DNA of 64,000 nucleotides from Anaerolineales bacterium (GTDB lineage: Bacteria > Chloroflexota > Anaerolineae > Anaerolineales > Villigracilaceae), in contig JABTUU010000001.1 of assembly GCA_015075275.1 (NCBI GenBank), positions 1,281,216-1,345,215 on the forward strand, written 5' to 3'. This document shows, one piece after another, positions 53,723-62,931 of the stretch. The number at the start of each line of letters is the position of its first letter. Position 1 is the first letter of the stretch. The notes beneath the pieces were generated by a model that was not told the origin of the DNA, ran no database searches, and was given only the letters and a program-made list of their open reading frames with translations. The position numbers were made by a program, and so were the translations under genes.

Positions 53723-54070
53723 ATGAAATCAAATCGCTGGCTGTTTGCCTTCATCGCATTGCTTGCAGGCGTTGCGCTAGGTCTCGCTTATGGCTGGATT
53801 GTCGAACCGGTTGACTTCTTCGACCTCACGCCAGATACATTGCGCGCCGACTACAAAGCCGATTATGTCCTCATGGTCGCCGAAACATATCGCGCCAGAA
53901 GCGACCCGGGCTTCGCCGCGCGGCAACTCGCCGTCTTCGGCTCGCAATCTCCCACTTCCTTCGCCTCGCAAGGCTTAGAATACGCCCGCGCAAACGACTT
54001 CGCTTCCGAGGATATCTCGCTAATTCAAGAACTCATTACCGCGCTGCAGGCTTGGAGCGGGATTCCGTGA
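53723..54070 (+). CDS. Single-pass membrane protein of unknown function (LRADYK pair, gene 1)
   Basis: A 115-residue protein with an N-terminal membrane helix (about residues 7-25) and a short soluble domain starting TPDTLRADYKADYVLMVAET. No known family is recognised. It shares its plan and the LRAD(Y/F)K block with the next gene, so both come from one duplication. ATG 53723 lies just past the SRP RNA and no good ribosome site is seen, so it may be read from the ffs promoter. Its stop overlaps the next start as GTGA. Confidence 0.65.
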   Translation: MKSNRWLFAFIALLAGVALGLAYGWIVEPVDFFDLTPDTLRADYKADYVLMVAETYRARSDPGFAARQLAVFGSQSPTSFASQGLEYARANDFASEDISLIQELITALQAWSGIP

Positions 54071-54927
54071 GACACGTCGCATGGATCGTCCTGCCCGCGC
54101 TTCTTATTGGATTGGGTATCGGGCTGGCGCTTGCATGGGTCGTCTTTCCGCTTGGCGCGGTTAATTCGTCTCCGGGTGCATTGCGCGCAGACTTCAAAGA
54201 TCAGTATCGTTCAGCCATTGCAGCGGCATTCGCCAGCAACGGCAACCTTGAACGCGCCCGCGCGCGGCTCGAACTGCTCGGCGACACAGATGCAATCGTC
54301 GCGCTGAACGCGCAAGCGCAACGCATGCTTGCTGACAACAAGACTGAACAAGCATCCGACGCTGCCGCCCTCGCCTCAGCCCTCGCACAGGGAAACGCCT
54401 ACGTCGCCCCCGTACTTACAACCTCTACGCCCTACTCATATCCTACTACGCAACCTACAGCCGCCGAAGATGACGCTCTTTCCGCGCCTACCGTATTCGA
54501 TGATTTTGCTTCTCTCACGTCCGAAACATCTCTCACTCAAATCGTCGTGGAGGCTACAGCGCGTCCCACTCAAACGCGAATGCCCACACAGAGCGCGCCG
54601 TTCGCGTTGATCGGTCAGGAATCGCTCTGTGACGCAAATTTACCGGACGGTTTATTGCAAATTCTTGTATTGAATGCGAACCGAAAACAGTTGCCCGGCG
54701 CTGAAGTCCATATCGCTTGGGCTGGCGGCAAAGAGAGCTTCTTCACCGGACTAAAGCCCGAGCTTGGCAACGGTTACGCCGACTTTATCATGACGCCGGA
54801 TGTCAGCTACACCGTTCAACTCGCATTAGGGAGCGACGTCGCCGCCGCCCTGCTTGCGCCGTCTTGCAAAGCGTCAAACGGCGCGCTATTCACTGGCGGG
54901 TTCAAACTAACCTTCCAGCAGCCATAA
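54067..54927 (+). CDS. Single-pass membrane protein of unknown function (LRADYK pair, gene 2)
   Basis: A 286-residue protein. An N-terminal membrane helix (about 4-27) is followed by a domain with SSPGALRADFKDQYRSAIAA that matches gene 1, a Thr/Pro/Ser-rich linker (about 120-190), and a C-terminal beta-rich domain (LCDANLPDGLLQILVLNANR, GAEVHIAWAGGKESFFTG), possibly an immunoglobulin-like or carboxypeptidase-regulatory fold. Start is GTG 54067, overlapping the upstream stop. The added extracellular domain suggests a surface or secretion role; its position beside SRP RNA is suggestive only. Confidence 0.65.
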   Translation: MRHVAWIVLPALLIGLGIGLALAWVVFPLGAVNSSPGALRADFKDQYRSAIAAAFASNGNLERARARLELLGDTDAIVALNAQAQRMLADNKTEQASDAAALASALAQGNAYVAPVLTTSTPYSYPTTQPTAAEDDALSAPTVFDDFASLTSETSLTQIVVEATARPTQTRMPTQSAPFALIGQESLCDANLPDGLLQILVLNANRKQLPGAEVHIAWAGGKESFFTGLKPELGNGYADFIMTPDVSYTVQLALGSDVAAALLAPSCKASNGALFTGGFKLTFQQP

Positions 54928-54928
54928 A

Positions 54929-54959
54929 AATATTCCTCTTCGGTTTGAAGAGGAATATT
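54929..54959. terminator. Bidirectional terminator
   Basis: A perfect 13-bp stem (AATATTCCTCTTC 54929-54941, complement 54947-54959) with a five-base loop lies between convergent genes, with A-rich sequence before it that gives a U run on the minus strand. Confidence 0.82.
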
Positions 54960-54964
54960 CCATA

Positions 54965-56413
54965 TTAGGGCATTGGATTGCTATTCGCCCAATCGTTTCC
55001 CAGCCGGACTTCCACATCCACCGTGGCGGCAGGATCGGGTTTTATCAATATTTGCGAACTAGACGAAAGCCCAAAGACCGCTTGCAAATATCTCAAAGTA
55101 TACAATTTCGGCGAGTATAAAACGACTACCGTGCGATCATATACTCGATCCGCCGCGCCGGCTTCTGTCACAGCCATACCTTGTTGGATAAAGAAATTCC
55201 CTGTGTTCACATCGAGGTTGGCTGAATACGTTCCATTCAACATGCGGACGCGCGCGCCGTCTGCCTGCATAAGCGCAGTTGCATCGCCGCCTGCCGCATA
55301 AGGGCTGGTCGCGCCGCCTGTGGTAAAAATTTCATCGCGCAATACGCGGATCTTATCCGTCAGTGGTTTGAGAACGCTGGCATCCTGCCCGCCCAGAATC
55401 ACCTTGTCAAAGACGATCATGGTCGTATCAATATGCCCCTCTTTAATACTCGCAATGGGAATATCCTTCGCCAAGACCGCCAACCGGATCGCGGTATCCA
55501 GCGGCATATTCGTGCGGATGCCCGAAGAGAATTCATTGTAAAACTCGTCGGCTTGTGAAATTAATGTGGGAAAATTCGCCGGGTCAAGCACTTTATTGCG
55601 AATTCCAATAATTACTTTTTGTTGGCGCCGCGCGCGTCCAAAGTCGCCTTCATCGCCCTTGCGATAACGAGCGTATGCGAGCGCGGTTTCGCCGTTCAAT
55701 GTGCGCAGACCGCAACAGGTCAGCCTAATTTTGTCCAAGCCTGGACCAATCGGGTCGAGACGCAATTCTTCGTCGTTATAGACTTCGATCTTCCCAATAC
55801 GATTAATGAATTGAACGAACGTATTAAAATCAATTTGCGCGTAATACTGAATCGGCACGCCGATAAACTGTTCCACTGTCTTACGCGCTAATTCAGGTCC
55901 GCCGCCGGGCAATTTGTTGCCTTCGCCGGAAGAATACGCGGTGTTAATACGGCTATAGCCGAAACCGGGGATATTCACCCACATATCGCGCGGAATCGAC
56001 AACATACCCGCCGTCTTCGTCAATGGGTCAATCGTCAGTAGGATCATTGTATCGGAACGCGGCGCGCTAGTATCCGTATCGCGCGCGTCCAAGCCAATAA
56101 TCAACACAGTGATACGGCTGGCGCCATCCCAAGCGGGAGGCAGGTTGCTTTCCGGAATGACAACCGGCGGAGGCAAGTCTTGCGGACCCGACGAAGGGGT
56201 TCCTTGTCCAACAGTCACATCGGGACCGCTGGGTCCTGAGGCGATTGTGCCGCAATACGCCGGCGGCTGGCCAGGCAAAGGCGTAATCGCCCAACATGTG
56301 ACAAGATTCCGCGCAAAGATATACCCGCCGATCGAGAGGGCAATCGCCGCAATCCAAAAGATAATTTTCCTTATAGAGGGACGTTTAAGTTGTATATTTT
56401 TTAGTAAGTTCAT
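54965..56413 (-). CDS. LytR-CpsA-Psr family envelope ligase
   Basis: A 482-residue protein with a short cytoplasmic N-terminus, one membrane helix (about 19-40), a Pro/Gly linker, and an LCP domain: ITVLIIGLDARDTDTSAPRS, DTMILLTIDP, SIPRDMWVNIPGFGYSRINT and RTLNGETALAYARYRKGDEG, with the conserved Arg and Asp residues. A C-terminal LytR_C domain (GARVRMLNGTYSANLDVNTG) follows. LCP enzymes transfer lipid-linked glycopolymers to the wall. The frame opens at 56479, but ATG 56413, just after the HEAT gene stop, matches the family start. Confidence 0.9.
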   Translation of the reverse strand: MNLLKNIQLKRPSIRKIIFWIAAIALSIGGYIFARNLVTCWAITPLPGQPPAYCGTIASGPSGPDVTVGQGTPSSGPQDLPPPVVIPESNLPPAWDGASRITVLIIGLDARDTDTSAPRSDTMILLTIDPLTKTAGMLSIPRDMWVNIPGFGYSRINTAYSSGEGNKLPGGGPELARKTVEQFIGVPIQYYAQIDFNTFVQFINRIGKIEVYNDEELRLDPIGPGLDKIRLTCCGLRTLNGETALAYARYRKGDEGDFGRARRQQKVIIGIRNKVLDPANFPTLISQADEFYNEFSSGIRTNMPLDTAIRLAVLAKDIPIASIKEGHIDTTMIVFDKVILGGQDASVLKPLTDKIRVLRDEIFTTGGATSPYAAGGDATALMQADGARVRMLNGTYSANLDVNTGNFFIQQGMAVTEAGAADRVYDRTVVVLYSPKLYTLRYLQAVFGLSSSSQILIKPDPAATVDVEVRLGNDWANSNPMP

Positions 56414-56418
56414 TCCAT

Positions 56419-56994
56419 TTACACCGGTTTCAGGTATATCATATCCAAGCCAAGCCGTTCCAAGCCGATCTGCGCCCAATGGGACAGCAACGCCGAATCT
56501 TCCTCGCTCGCTCGCATCAGCGCGGGGATGGCGCGATAATCTCGAATTTCCGCTAACGCGCGCACAGCGTAAATTCTAACAGGTTGTGATGCACTCTGCG
56601 CCGCTTCAATTAAAGTCGAGACAGCGGGCTTGCCGATTCTAATCAACGCTTTCGCCGCGAGGTCGCCGACCATTGCATCGTTATCGCTCAATGCGCGGAC
56701 AAGGGGCTGGATTGCCGCTTCGTCCGCTTTCTCCGACAGCCCTAACGCGGCGCACTGGCGCACTTCCGGGGCGGGATCTTCAAGGAAGGGAATCAGCCAC
56801 TCGGTTTGAGCGCGAGGCGCAATCGCTAAAGCGCGCAACGCCCACCAGCGGGAATCCGCATTCGGCGATTTCGTCAGATCAAGCAGGGCGGGAAACGCCT
56901 CTTCGCCTAATTCGAGCAACGCGGAAACAGAGCGTTCGGCGCGAGATTCGTCGCCGCTTACGAGGTCAGCCAGAAAACTTTCAAGTTCGTTCAC
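56419..56994 (-). CDS. HEAT-repeat protein
   Basis: A 191-residue all-helical protein built of about five HEAT/PBS-lyase-type repeats, for example ALLDLTKSPNADSRWWALRA, PFLEDPAPEVRQCAALGLSE, PLVRALSDNDAMVGDLAAKA and TLIEAAQSASQPVRIYAVRA. It is a scaffold with no catalytic motif. The start is GTG 56994, one base after the Trm112-like stop, and the LCP gene follows five bases later, so it is tightly packed in this operon. Partner unknown. Confidence 0.85.
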   Translation of the reverse strand: MNELESFLADLVSGDESRAERSVSALLELGEEAFPALLDLTKSPNADSRWWALRALAIAPRAQTEWLIPFLEDPAPEVRQCAALGLSEKADEAAIQPLVRALSDNDAMVGDLAAKALIRIGKPAVSTLIEAAQSASQPVRIYAVRALAEIRDYRAIPALMRASEEDSALLSHWAQIGLERLGLDMIYLKPV

Positions 56995-56995
56995 G

Positions 56996-57214
56996 CTATT
57001 TTGCGGGCGGCGGAATCGGCAGAGTGGATTCGGGGGTTTCGATCCACTTATCGCCTTCTTCGATCAGCATGACGGGGATATCGTCCACAATCGGGTATTT
57101 GCGCTGACAATCTTGGCAAATAAACCACGCGTCGCGATACAGCGCGAGCGCGCCGCCCGTAGACCGGACGCAATTCGGACAGCGTAGAATTTCTTTTAAA
57201 GCAGCGTCAATCAT
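56996..57214 (-). CDS. Trm112-like small zinc protein
   Basis: A 72-residue Trm112/YcaR-type protein. It starts ALKEILRCPNCVRSTGGALA, has a second Cys pair CQDCQRKYPIVDDIPVML, and ends in a Pro-rich tail. The four cysteines probably bind zinc. Bacterial members often sit next to methyltransferases or envelope genes; here the neighbours are a HEAT protein and VanW. Complete and of normal length. Confidence 0.85.
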   Translation of the reverse strand: MIDAALKEILRCPNCVRSTGGALALYRDAWFICQDCQRKYPIVDDIPVMLIEEGDKWIETPESTLPIPPPAK

Positions 57215-57253
57215 ATAACCTCATTTTCTCAACGGCGGCAAATTGTACCATCC

Positions 57254-59134
57254 TCATGAAGACGGGGAGAGACACAGATGATTTTCCGCCGCAAGTTTCT
57301 CCGGCTTCTTCGAATCGGGTCCGTATTGGCAGATCGCTTGCCAAGGCTGGTAGTGCGTATTGAATTGATCTTGAAACAAGACAGTTCCATTTTGGTATAC
57401 CGTGCGCGTAACGGTCACATCGGCGCCGTTCGCGGCGTAGTCTACCTGCTTCATTTCGTTCTTTCTCAAATCTGGGTTCTCTTCAAATAACGGGGCAGGC
57501 GCAGAGACGATATTGGCGGGACCCGTCGTGTCCCAACTTATGCTTCGACCGGTGGAAGTTGAATAGAATTTCCACGTCAACGTGCGAGCGGATACGTTTA
57601 CATACGTTTCCATCAGAATCCAATAGGGCGAATCATTTTTAAATTTGAAATCTACCAAGGGGAAATAAACCGTCGCGTCTAATCCAGCCAAGCGAGGATC
57701 TGACGCGCCGCTGGCAGTTTGCTCATAATAGGAAACGCGGTAAGCGTGAGAATAACGCTCAACCACTGGAAAGCCGGCATCGAACACGGTTCTAAAAAGC
57801 GTAGTGCTGACCTGGCAAACGCCGCCGCCCACGCCTTTGATCGTGCGCCCGCCGTAAATAATGAGCGCCTCAGCATATCCATTCTCAAGGCTCACGTCGC
57901 CCATGGTCTCACCCATCGAGAAAATCTCACCCGGGGCGACCATCACGCCGTGAAAGCGCTCCGCTGCGGCTTGAATATTTTGGATCCGTTCAATATCCGA
58001 GCCGTAAAAATACGATGTTTCTGAAACAAGCAATTCTGTAATGCCAAGTTCCTGCCCGGTAGCGTAACCAGAAACTTTCGGTTGATCTTCAACGATCGTT
58101 AGCGGAACCGCATGTTCGCCGCGCAACAGGGCTTCATTGATCATGGCGATGCTCGCATCCAGATCCACTACCCGTCCCACCTTCGAATCTTCCACTAATT
58201 CCAACTGCCGCGTTTCATCATTAAAAATAAATCTCGCGTTTGCGGCAGGGCGATCCATTTGCGCTTTTACAGGCATTAACAAATTACGCAACCCTTCAGA
58301 GTTTAGCGCCACGCGCACTTCCGCTTTCCCTTGGTCTTGCGCGCGTTGAACGCCGATCAAATTCGCTAATACGGGCACATCGTATACATACGGTCCCACG
58401 TCCGTCGAATTAGGAGCGGTCAGCGTAAGCGGCTGACTCAGAATCTGACGGGCAGTTTCGGCTTGCGCGTCCACATTAAGAATCTGTGGGGCAATCTCTT
58501 GAATAACGAATGCCACTTCGCCGTCGGAGAACGTCTGCAATTGCGCGCCCAAGTAGATCAACGTCGCGTTAATTTTCAACTCACGCCCGATTTGACCCGA
58601 ACTAGCGACTACATTCGCGCCCTCCAAGTGTAACGCTGCTTCGACCATCGGCTGGTTAATTTGCACAGCGATTTGACTTAGATATTGGTAAGCGACGCGT
58701 TGATCAAACATGATCACCGGCGGAACGTTAAATCCGCCGCCTAGCGCGCGCGTCTGACTGGAAAGCGAGTTCATCCAACCGCCGCTTCTGCCCAACTGAT
58801 ACGCGGTTGCCGCGCTGGACGAAGGATCAAACGTCATGCCTAACTCCACTGGGCTCGCCACCCACGCCTTCTCGCCGTCGCGGAAAAGAATTTTGCCGGT
58901 AAATGGATAGGACAGCGTTTGGCTCAACTTCACCGCGGCTTCATCGCGCGTCAGCCCAGAAAGATCAACGCCTGCGACCGACACGCCCGGAAAAATCCGC
59001 CCTGCGTATACAAGCTGGTATCCCAACGTCCAGATAAACAGAGCGCCAAGAAACACAATTACGCCGCTCACTATCGCGGCGATAATTTGTGGAAACACAG
59101 GCAATTTCTGATACGGATGGGAAATAGAGGTCAT
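57254..59134 (-). CDS. VanW family envelope protein
   Basis: A 626-residue protein with one N-terminal membrane helix (about 15-40), two PG_binding_4-type domains (about 45-215 and 235-360, for example VSVAGVDLSGLTRDEAAVKL) and a C-terminal VanW domain (about 370-560: NIQAAAERFHGVMVAPGEIF, YGGRTIKGVGGGVCQVSTTL, ERYSHAYRVSYYEQTASGAS). It is an extracytoplasmic wall-associated protein, common in Gram-positive and Chloroflexota genomes; the biochemical role is unsettled. Co-oriented with LCP, which supports cell-wall work. Confidence 0.9.
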   Translation of the reverse strand: MTSISHPYQKLPVFPQIIAAIVSGVIVFLGALFIWTLGYQLVYAGRIFPGVSVAGVDLSGLTRDEAAVKLSQTLSYPFTGKILFRDGEKAWVASPVELGMTFDPSSSAATAYQLGRSGGWMNSLSSQTRALGGGFNVPPVIMFDQRVAYQYLSQIAVQINQPMVEAALHLEGANVVASSGQIGRELKINATLIYLGAQLQTFSDGEVAFVIQEIAPQILNVDAQAETARQILSQPLTLTAPNSTDVGPYVYDVPVLANLIGVQRAQDQGKAEVRVALNSEGLRNLLMPVKAQMDRPAANARFIFNDETRQLELVEDSKVGRVVDLDASIAMINEALLRGEHAVPLTIVEDQPKVSGYATGQELGITELLVSETSYFYGSDIERIQNIQAAAERFHGVMVAPGEIFSMGETMGDVSLENGYAEALIIYGGRTIKGVGGGVCQVSTTLFRTVFDAGFPVVERYSHAYRVSYYEQTASGASDPRLAGLDATVYFPLVDFKFKNDSPYWILMETYVNVSARTLTWKFYSTSTGRSISWDTTGPANIVSAPAPLFEENPDLRKNEMKQVDYAANGADVTVTRTVYQNGTVLFQDQFNTHYQPWQAICQYGPDSKKPEKLAAENHLCLSPSS

Positions 59135-59210
59135 TTGGGCAGTATTAGTATCCAGCGCGTATAAGACGCGTCGTCAGCGGGTTTTGTTCCGTCAACGCCG
59201 CATTCTCGCA

Positions 59211-61718
59211 TCATCTCATTTCAAAAGCAGGAAGTTCTATCGCGCCGTCATCCGTTGCGACGAGATAATACGGCGCCCATCCCACGCCGAATGCGTCTAC
59301 ATACACATCGGTTTTCTTCGGAGCGACGACGACTTCCTGCGTCTGGCTTACTATGCCGCTCCAGCGTTCGCTAATTTCTGTCGCAACCGCCTCGCGCTGC
59401 TTTTCGAGATCGGAAATTTCATTTTTATATTGGATGATCGCCTCTTCCGACTCGCGCACATCCTCTTTCGCCTTTTGAGCCATGCGATATTTAGAAACCG
59501 GCGTGGAAAGACTTTTTTTGCGACCCAACCCGAACAAACTTGCCACAACTTCAGCGCCGTGAATACCCGTTTCGAGATTCCGATTTCGGAGATTTTCCTG
59601 ATCTTGGCGCAACTCGCGTTCTTCGCGGAAAAGCTTATCTTGAACAGTCTTAAGTTTCTTGTCAATCGCAGCCGCCGCCTTTTCGATCTCCGCGTCGCGC
59701 GCGCCGCGCGCCGCATCGGCGCAAGCGGTCATAAATTCCGCTTGCGTCATATCCGGACCCGCGAAGACTTTTAACGCCTGATTCGCGCGGACTGTGACAG
59801 ACGAATTGCGGAACGCCCATTCGGAAAAATCTTTCTGCAAGGCGCTCATCAGTTTCGCATCGTTCAATGGCGCATCAATCATATTGAACTTTGCAGAGGG
59901 CGCCGGCGACATTTCAACGTCGCTCTTTAGTTTACCGCTCGTCGCGTGATCTTCCCAGCGCACCATGCCGCGCTTGTCAGGCGAAACGATCAGCGCCGAA
60001 CGCGCAATTTCGCTGTCTATACCGAACTTACGATCGAGGATTCGAATCTGAGCGGAAGCCAGCAGAGCGGGTTTGTAAATCACATCTTCGATCGCGGCTT
60101 GCGCAGGGACAGGTCGATTCGCCGCTTTAAAAGCGTCCGGCAGGCTAAGACTCTGCGGGACGTAATATTCGCGAATGGTTTGAGGAATGACGGGCTTCGT
60201 AAACGAGGATTGGGAAACAGATTCCGCCGGCTGCGCTTGCGGAACAGACGCCGCAAAGGTCGCCTGAGAAGCGGCGCTCGACGAGACAGAGACAGGTTGA
60301 CTCGGAGCCTGAAACGAAGCGTCCGCATTAGCAAGCCGATTGAGCGCGGGGATCTGGGTTCGCATAAGAGGACCAGCGAGAAAATTCATCACCCAGCGCG
60401 TCTGGAACAGTTCCGGCGCTTTGGAGTGCACGTTATGTAAAATAAAAGTTCGCTTGCCCAACGAGGAAATCAATTTGTCGAAGGCGTTGCGTGAAACGCC
60501 GCCCGTCGCGCTCTCAAGACCGTCGAGCAAGCGGCTCTTATCTTGCTCCGTTTGCAATTTTCCAATAAACCATGTGCCAGCGTTAGACAAACCTTTGTAG
60601 TCCACATCTACCGGGTTTTGCGTGGCAAGCAACAAGCCCAAGCCAAATGCGCGTGCTTGTTTTAACAATCGCAACAAGGGTTGTTTGGAAGGCGGGTTGC
60701 TTTGCGGCGGCAGATAGCCCAGAATCTCATCCATATAGAGGAGCGCGCGTAAAGACGTCGCGCCGCCTTGCGCGCGCATCCACGTTTCTACGGCAGAGAA
60801 CAACAACGTGACAAAAAACATACGCTCGGCTTCAGATAGGTGCGCGAGGTAGAAAATGCTATGGCGCGGCTTGCCTTCGGCGGTATACAATAACGCATTG
60901 ACGTCAAGCGGCTGGCCTTCGCGCCATGTCTCAAAAGACGGCGCTGCAAGAATGCTGTTCAACGTCAATGCTAACCCAACGCGGTCTTTCGTCGGGAAAA
61001 AGTCATCCACCGAGAACGCGCCAAGTTTATCGAACGGCGGGGCTTGCGTCTGCCGGATCAATTCCGCCAATTCGATGTCTTTTCCCTGACTCCACTCGTT
61101 TTCGAAAATGTTAGAGAGCAGAATATGTTCGCGCGAACGGAGCGGGTCAATATTATTGAAGCCGACCAGCCCCAGCAAGGCGGTGACTGTGCTGGAAATG
61201 CGCTCGCGCAAAACTTCGCGGTTTTCGTTCCACGGGATTTCGGGCGCGGCAAGCGACGACAATACGCTGACGGGAATGCCCGCGTCAGAACCCGGAGTGA
61301 ATGCCGCATATTGCACCGAGTTCTTAAGTTTCGTAATTTGCTCGGGCGAAACGCCCCACTCTGCCAAGCCGTTGCGCCACGCTATAGACGTCTCTTCCGC
61401 GACTTGCTCCTGCGTTTTATTCTCGCGGCGCGCCAAGTCCGCGTCTATCCATGGTTGAAAATCTTGCGGACGAAGTTCCGGGAAGTGCAGAATTAAATTC
61501 GTAAGGTCGCCCTTAGGGTCAATAATAATAGCAGGAATGCCTTGTAGCGCGGCTTCTTCGAGCAACGCTACGCACAAACCGGTCTTACCAGAACCGGTCA
61601 TCCCGGTCACAATCGCATGCGTCGTGAGGTCGGCAGGGTCGTAATAGGTATTTTTTTCAATTATTTGCCGAGTCTCGGGATTGTATGTACGTCCTATATA
61701 GAAACCTAAATCTGTCAT
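59211..61718 (-). CDS. HerA-like ATPase with C-terminal coiled coil
   Basis: An 835-residue HerA/DUF87-type P-loop ATPase. Walker A is VTGMTGSGKTGLCVAL (about 37-52), followed by IIDPKGDLTNLI, Walker B ALLYMDEILGYLPP, and a sensor ATQNPVDVDYKGLSN. After a Ser/Ala/Pro linker, a long coiled coil near 700-790 (KLKTVQDKLFREERELRQDQ) precedes a C-terminal domain. HerA proteins act as hexameric DNA or protein translocases; no NurA nuclease gene is nearby. TAGGAGAG precedes ATG 61718. Confidence 0.85.
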   Translation of the reverse strand: MTDLGFYIGRTYNPETRQIIEKNTYYDPADLTTHAIVTGMTGSGKTGLCVALLEEAALQGIPAIIIDPKGDLTNLILHFPELRPQDFQPWIDADLARRENKTQEQVAEETSIAWRNGLAEWGVSPEQITKLKNSVQYAAFTPGSDAGIPVSVLSSLAAPEIPWNENREVLRERISSTVTALLGLVGFNNIDPLRSREHILLSNIFENEWSQGKDIELAELIRQTQAPPFDKLGAFSVDDFFPTKDRVGLALTLNSILAAPSFETWREGQPLDVNALLYTAEGKPRHSIFYLAHLSEAERMFFVTLLFSAVETWMRAQGGATSLRALLYMDEILGYLPPQSNPPSKQPLLRLLKQARAFGLGLLLATQNPVDVDYKGLSNAGTWFIGKLQTEQDKSRLLDGLESATGGVSRNAFDKLISSLGKRTFILHNVHSKAPELFQTRWVMNFLAGPLMRTQIPALNRLANADASFQAPSQPVSVSSSAASQATFAASVPQAQPAESVSQSSFTKPVIPQTIREYYVPQSLSLPDAFKAANRPVPAQAAIEDVIYKPALLASAQIRILDRKFGIDSEIARSALIVSPDKRGMVRWEDHATSGKLKSDVEMSPAPSAKFNMIDAPLNDAKLMSALQKDFSEWAFRNSSVTVRANQALKVFAGPDMTQAEFMTACADAARGARDAEIEKAAAAIDKKLKTVQDKLFREERELRQDQENLRNRNLETGIHGAEVVASLFGLGRKKSLSTPVSKYRMAQKAKEDVRESEEAIIQYKNEISDLEKQREAVATEISERWSGIVSQTQEVVVAPKKTDVYVDAFGVGWAPYYLVATDDGAIELPAFEMR

Positions 61719-61807
61719 GAATCTCTCCTAAGCGACTTTAGAACGAATGCGCTGGCGGTTAATGTACCCGATTTCATAATAGATTACAAGTAACTATCCC
61801 ATTAAAG

Positions 61808-61840
61808 AATTCTGCGGAGGGGTCGCCTCCGCAGAATTTT
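61808..61840 (-). terminator. Terminator of the sigma/anti-sigma operon
   Basis: A perfect 13-bp stem (AATTCTGCGGAGG 61808-61820, complement 61826-61838) with a five-base loop lies immediately after the anti-sigma stop; minus-strand sequence beyond it is CUUUAAU. Confidence 0.82.
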
Positions 61841-62931
61841 CAATTATCGTCATCGTTATCATTATCGTCGTTATCGTCGCTATCATTATCATCATTGTCG
61901 TCATTATTGTTGTCGTTGTCATTTGAATTCAAACCATCGTCATCGCTCGATTCGTCTTCCTTGAAGACTATCTTCGTTACAATAAATACGCCGTTCTCAT
62001 CGAAAAATCCCTCGAGAGTAACCGCCGCTCCCATAACGGGAGTTCCGACCATTTGGCTCCCGCTCATATTTGCAGGAACTCCATTGATCGTCCAAAAATC
62101 GCCGGCTAGAACATCCAAGTTTCCATCGAAAGGTTCATCAGGGGTCTTGGTCGCGGCGATATTCGGCGTATCGTCCTCGTCTGGTTGATCATCCACTTCA
62201 AAGGGATCGTCTTCGACGTCGGGCAGGCTTGCTCCCGCTGGGAGAAATTCAATATCCGATGCTAATACAGAACCATCGGGTTGTGTCACTCCTTGCACAC
62301 GCACGGCAGAGTTAACCGGCACAGGTTGAGGCGGCAAGCCTGTTTGAGACGTCGTGACGACTCGCACTCCGGCGACCAGCCATCCCGTCTCGCTCTGACG
62401 CGCGACCAATCCGTTGAACGACACGTCGGCAGAACGTCCGTTTGCGAATAATTCGCGCAATTCTCCGATTCGTTCATTTTGATGTTTTACCTTCAGCGCA
62501 TTGCGTAATTCGGGATTCAGCGCGAATGCCTCCTGCAAATTCTCCCACGAGCGCTTAGCAGGATATAAATTGTCGCCAGGCAACAAAGTAGACGCCGCGC
62601 CTGCCAAACTTGCACTGCTAACAAACGCAAAGACAAGAGTCGCCAATGTGAATGCAAGCCTTCGCAAGGAAGCAAACCAACCGAAACGAACAGCCGATTT
62701 GTTGTTAGTCTCTCGTATCTCAGCGGCGCGCTGCAACACTTTCGCGCGATTCCTTCTCATTACATCAACCGAGGGATCAGGCGCAGACATTTTCTTTGCG
62801 AGGAACGAGGTTTCGAGAAGCGGGTATAGCTCGTCGGCATATTCTGGATAGCGCAACAGAACAGCTTCGATCTCCGCGCCGTTTTCAATTTCACGCAAAC
62901 AGGTTTCTAACACATCGTATAAATTATCCAT
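61840..62931 (-). CDS. DUF5667 anti-sigma-like membrane protein with Asp/Asn-rich tail
   Basis: A 363-residue protein. The cytoplasmic N-terminus (about 1-50, LRYPEYADELYPLLE) should hold the sigma factor. A membrane helix at about 90-112 follows, then a DUF5667 domain (LLPGDNLYPAKRSWENLQEA), and DUF5666-like beta segments (SFNGLVARQSETGWLVAGVR and VRVQGVTQPDGSVLASDIEF). The final 30 or so residues are almost all Asp and Asn, encoded by an ATCGTT/ATCATT-type microsatellite. It overlaps the sigma gene by eight bases (ATGGATAA). Confidence 0.82.
   Translation of the reverse strand: MDNLYDVLETCLREIENGAEIEAVLLRYPEYADELYPLLETSFLAKKMSAPDPSVDVMRRNRAKVLQRAAEIRETNNKSAVRFGWFASLRRLAFTLATLVFAFVSSASLAGAASTLLPGDNLYPAKRSWENLQEAFALNPELRNALKVKHQNERIGELRELFANGRSADVSFNGLVARQSETGWLVAGVRVVTTSQTGLPPQPVPVNSAVRVQGVTQPDGSVLASDIEFLPAGASLPDVEDDPFEVDDQPDEDDTPNIAATKTPDEPFDGNLDVLAGDFWTINGVPANMSGSQMVGTPVMGAAVTLEGFFDENGVFIVTKIVFKEDESSDDDGLNSNDNDNNNDDNDDNDSDDNDDNDNDDDN

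Noticed and set aside
59184..59774. 196-codon plus-strand frame
   Set aside because: Antisense to the HerA-like coiled-coil region; composition biased and no motif.
59211..61718. HerA-NurA type antiphage or DNA-end system
   Set aside because: No nuclease gene is adjacent; the neighbours are cell-wall genes, so a defence call is not supported.
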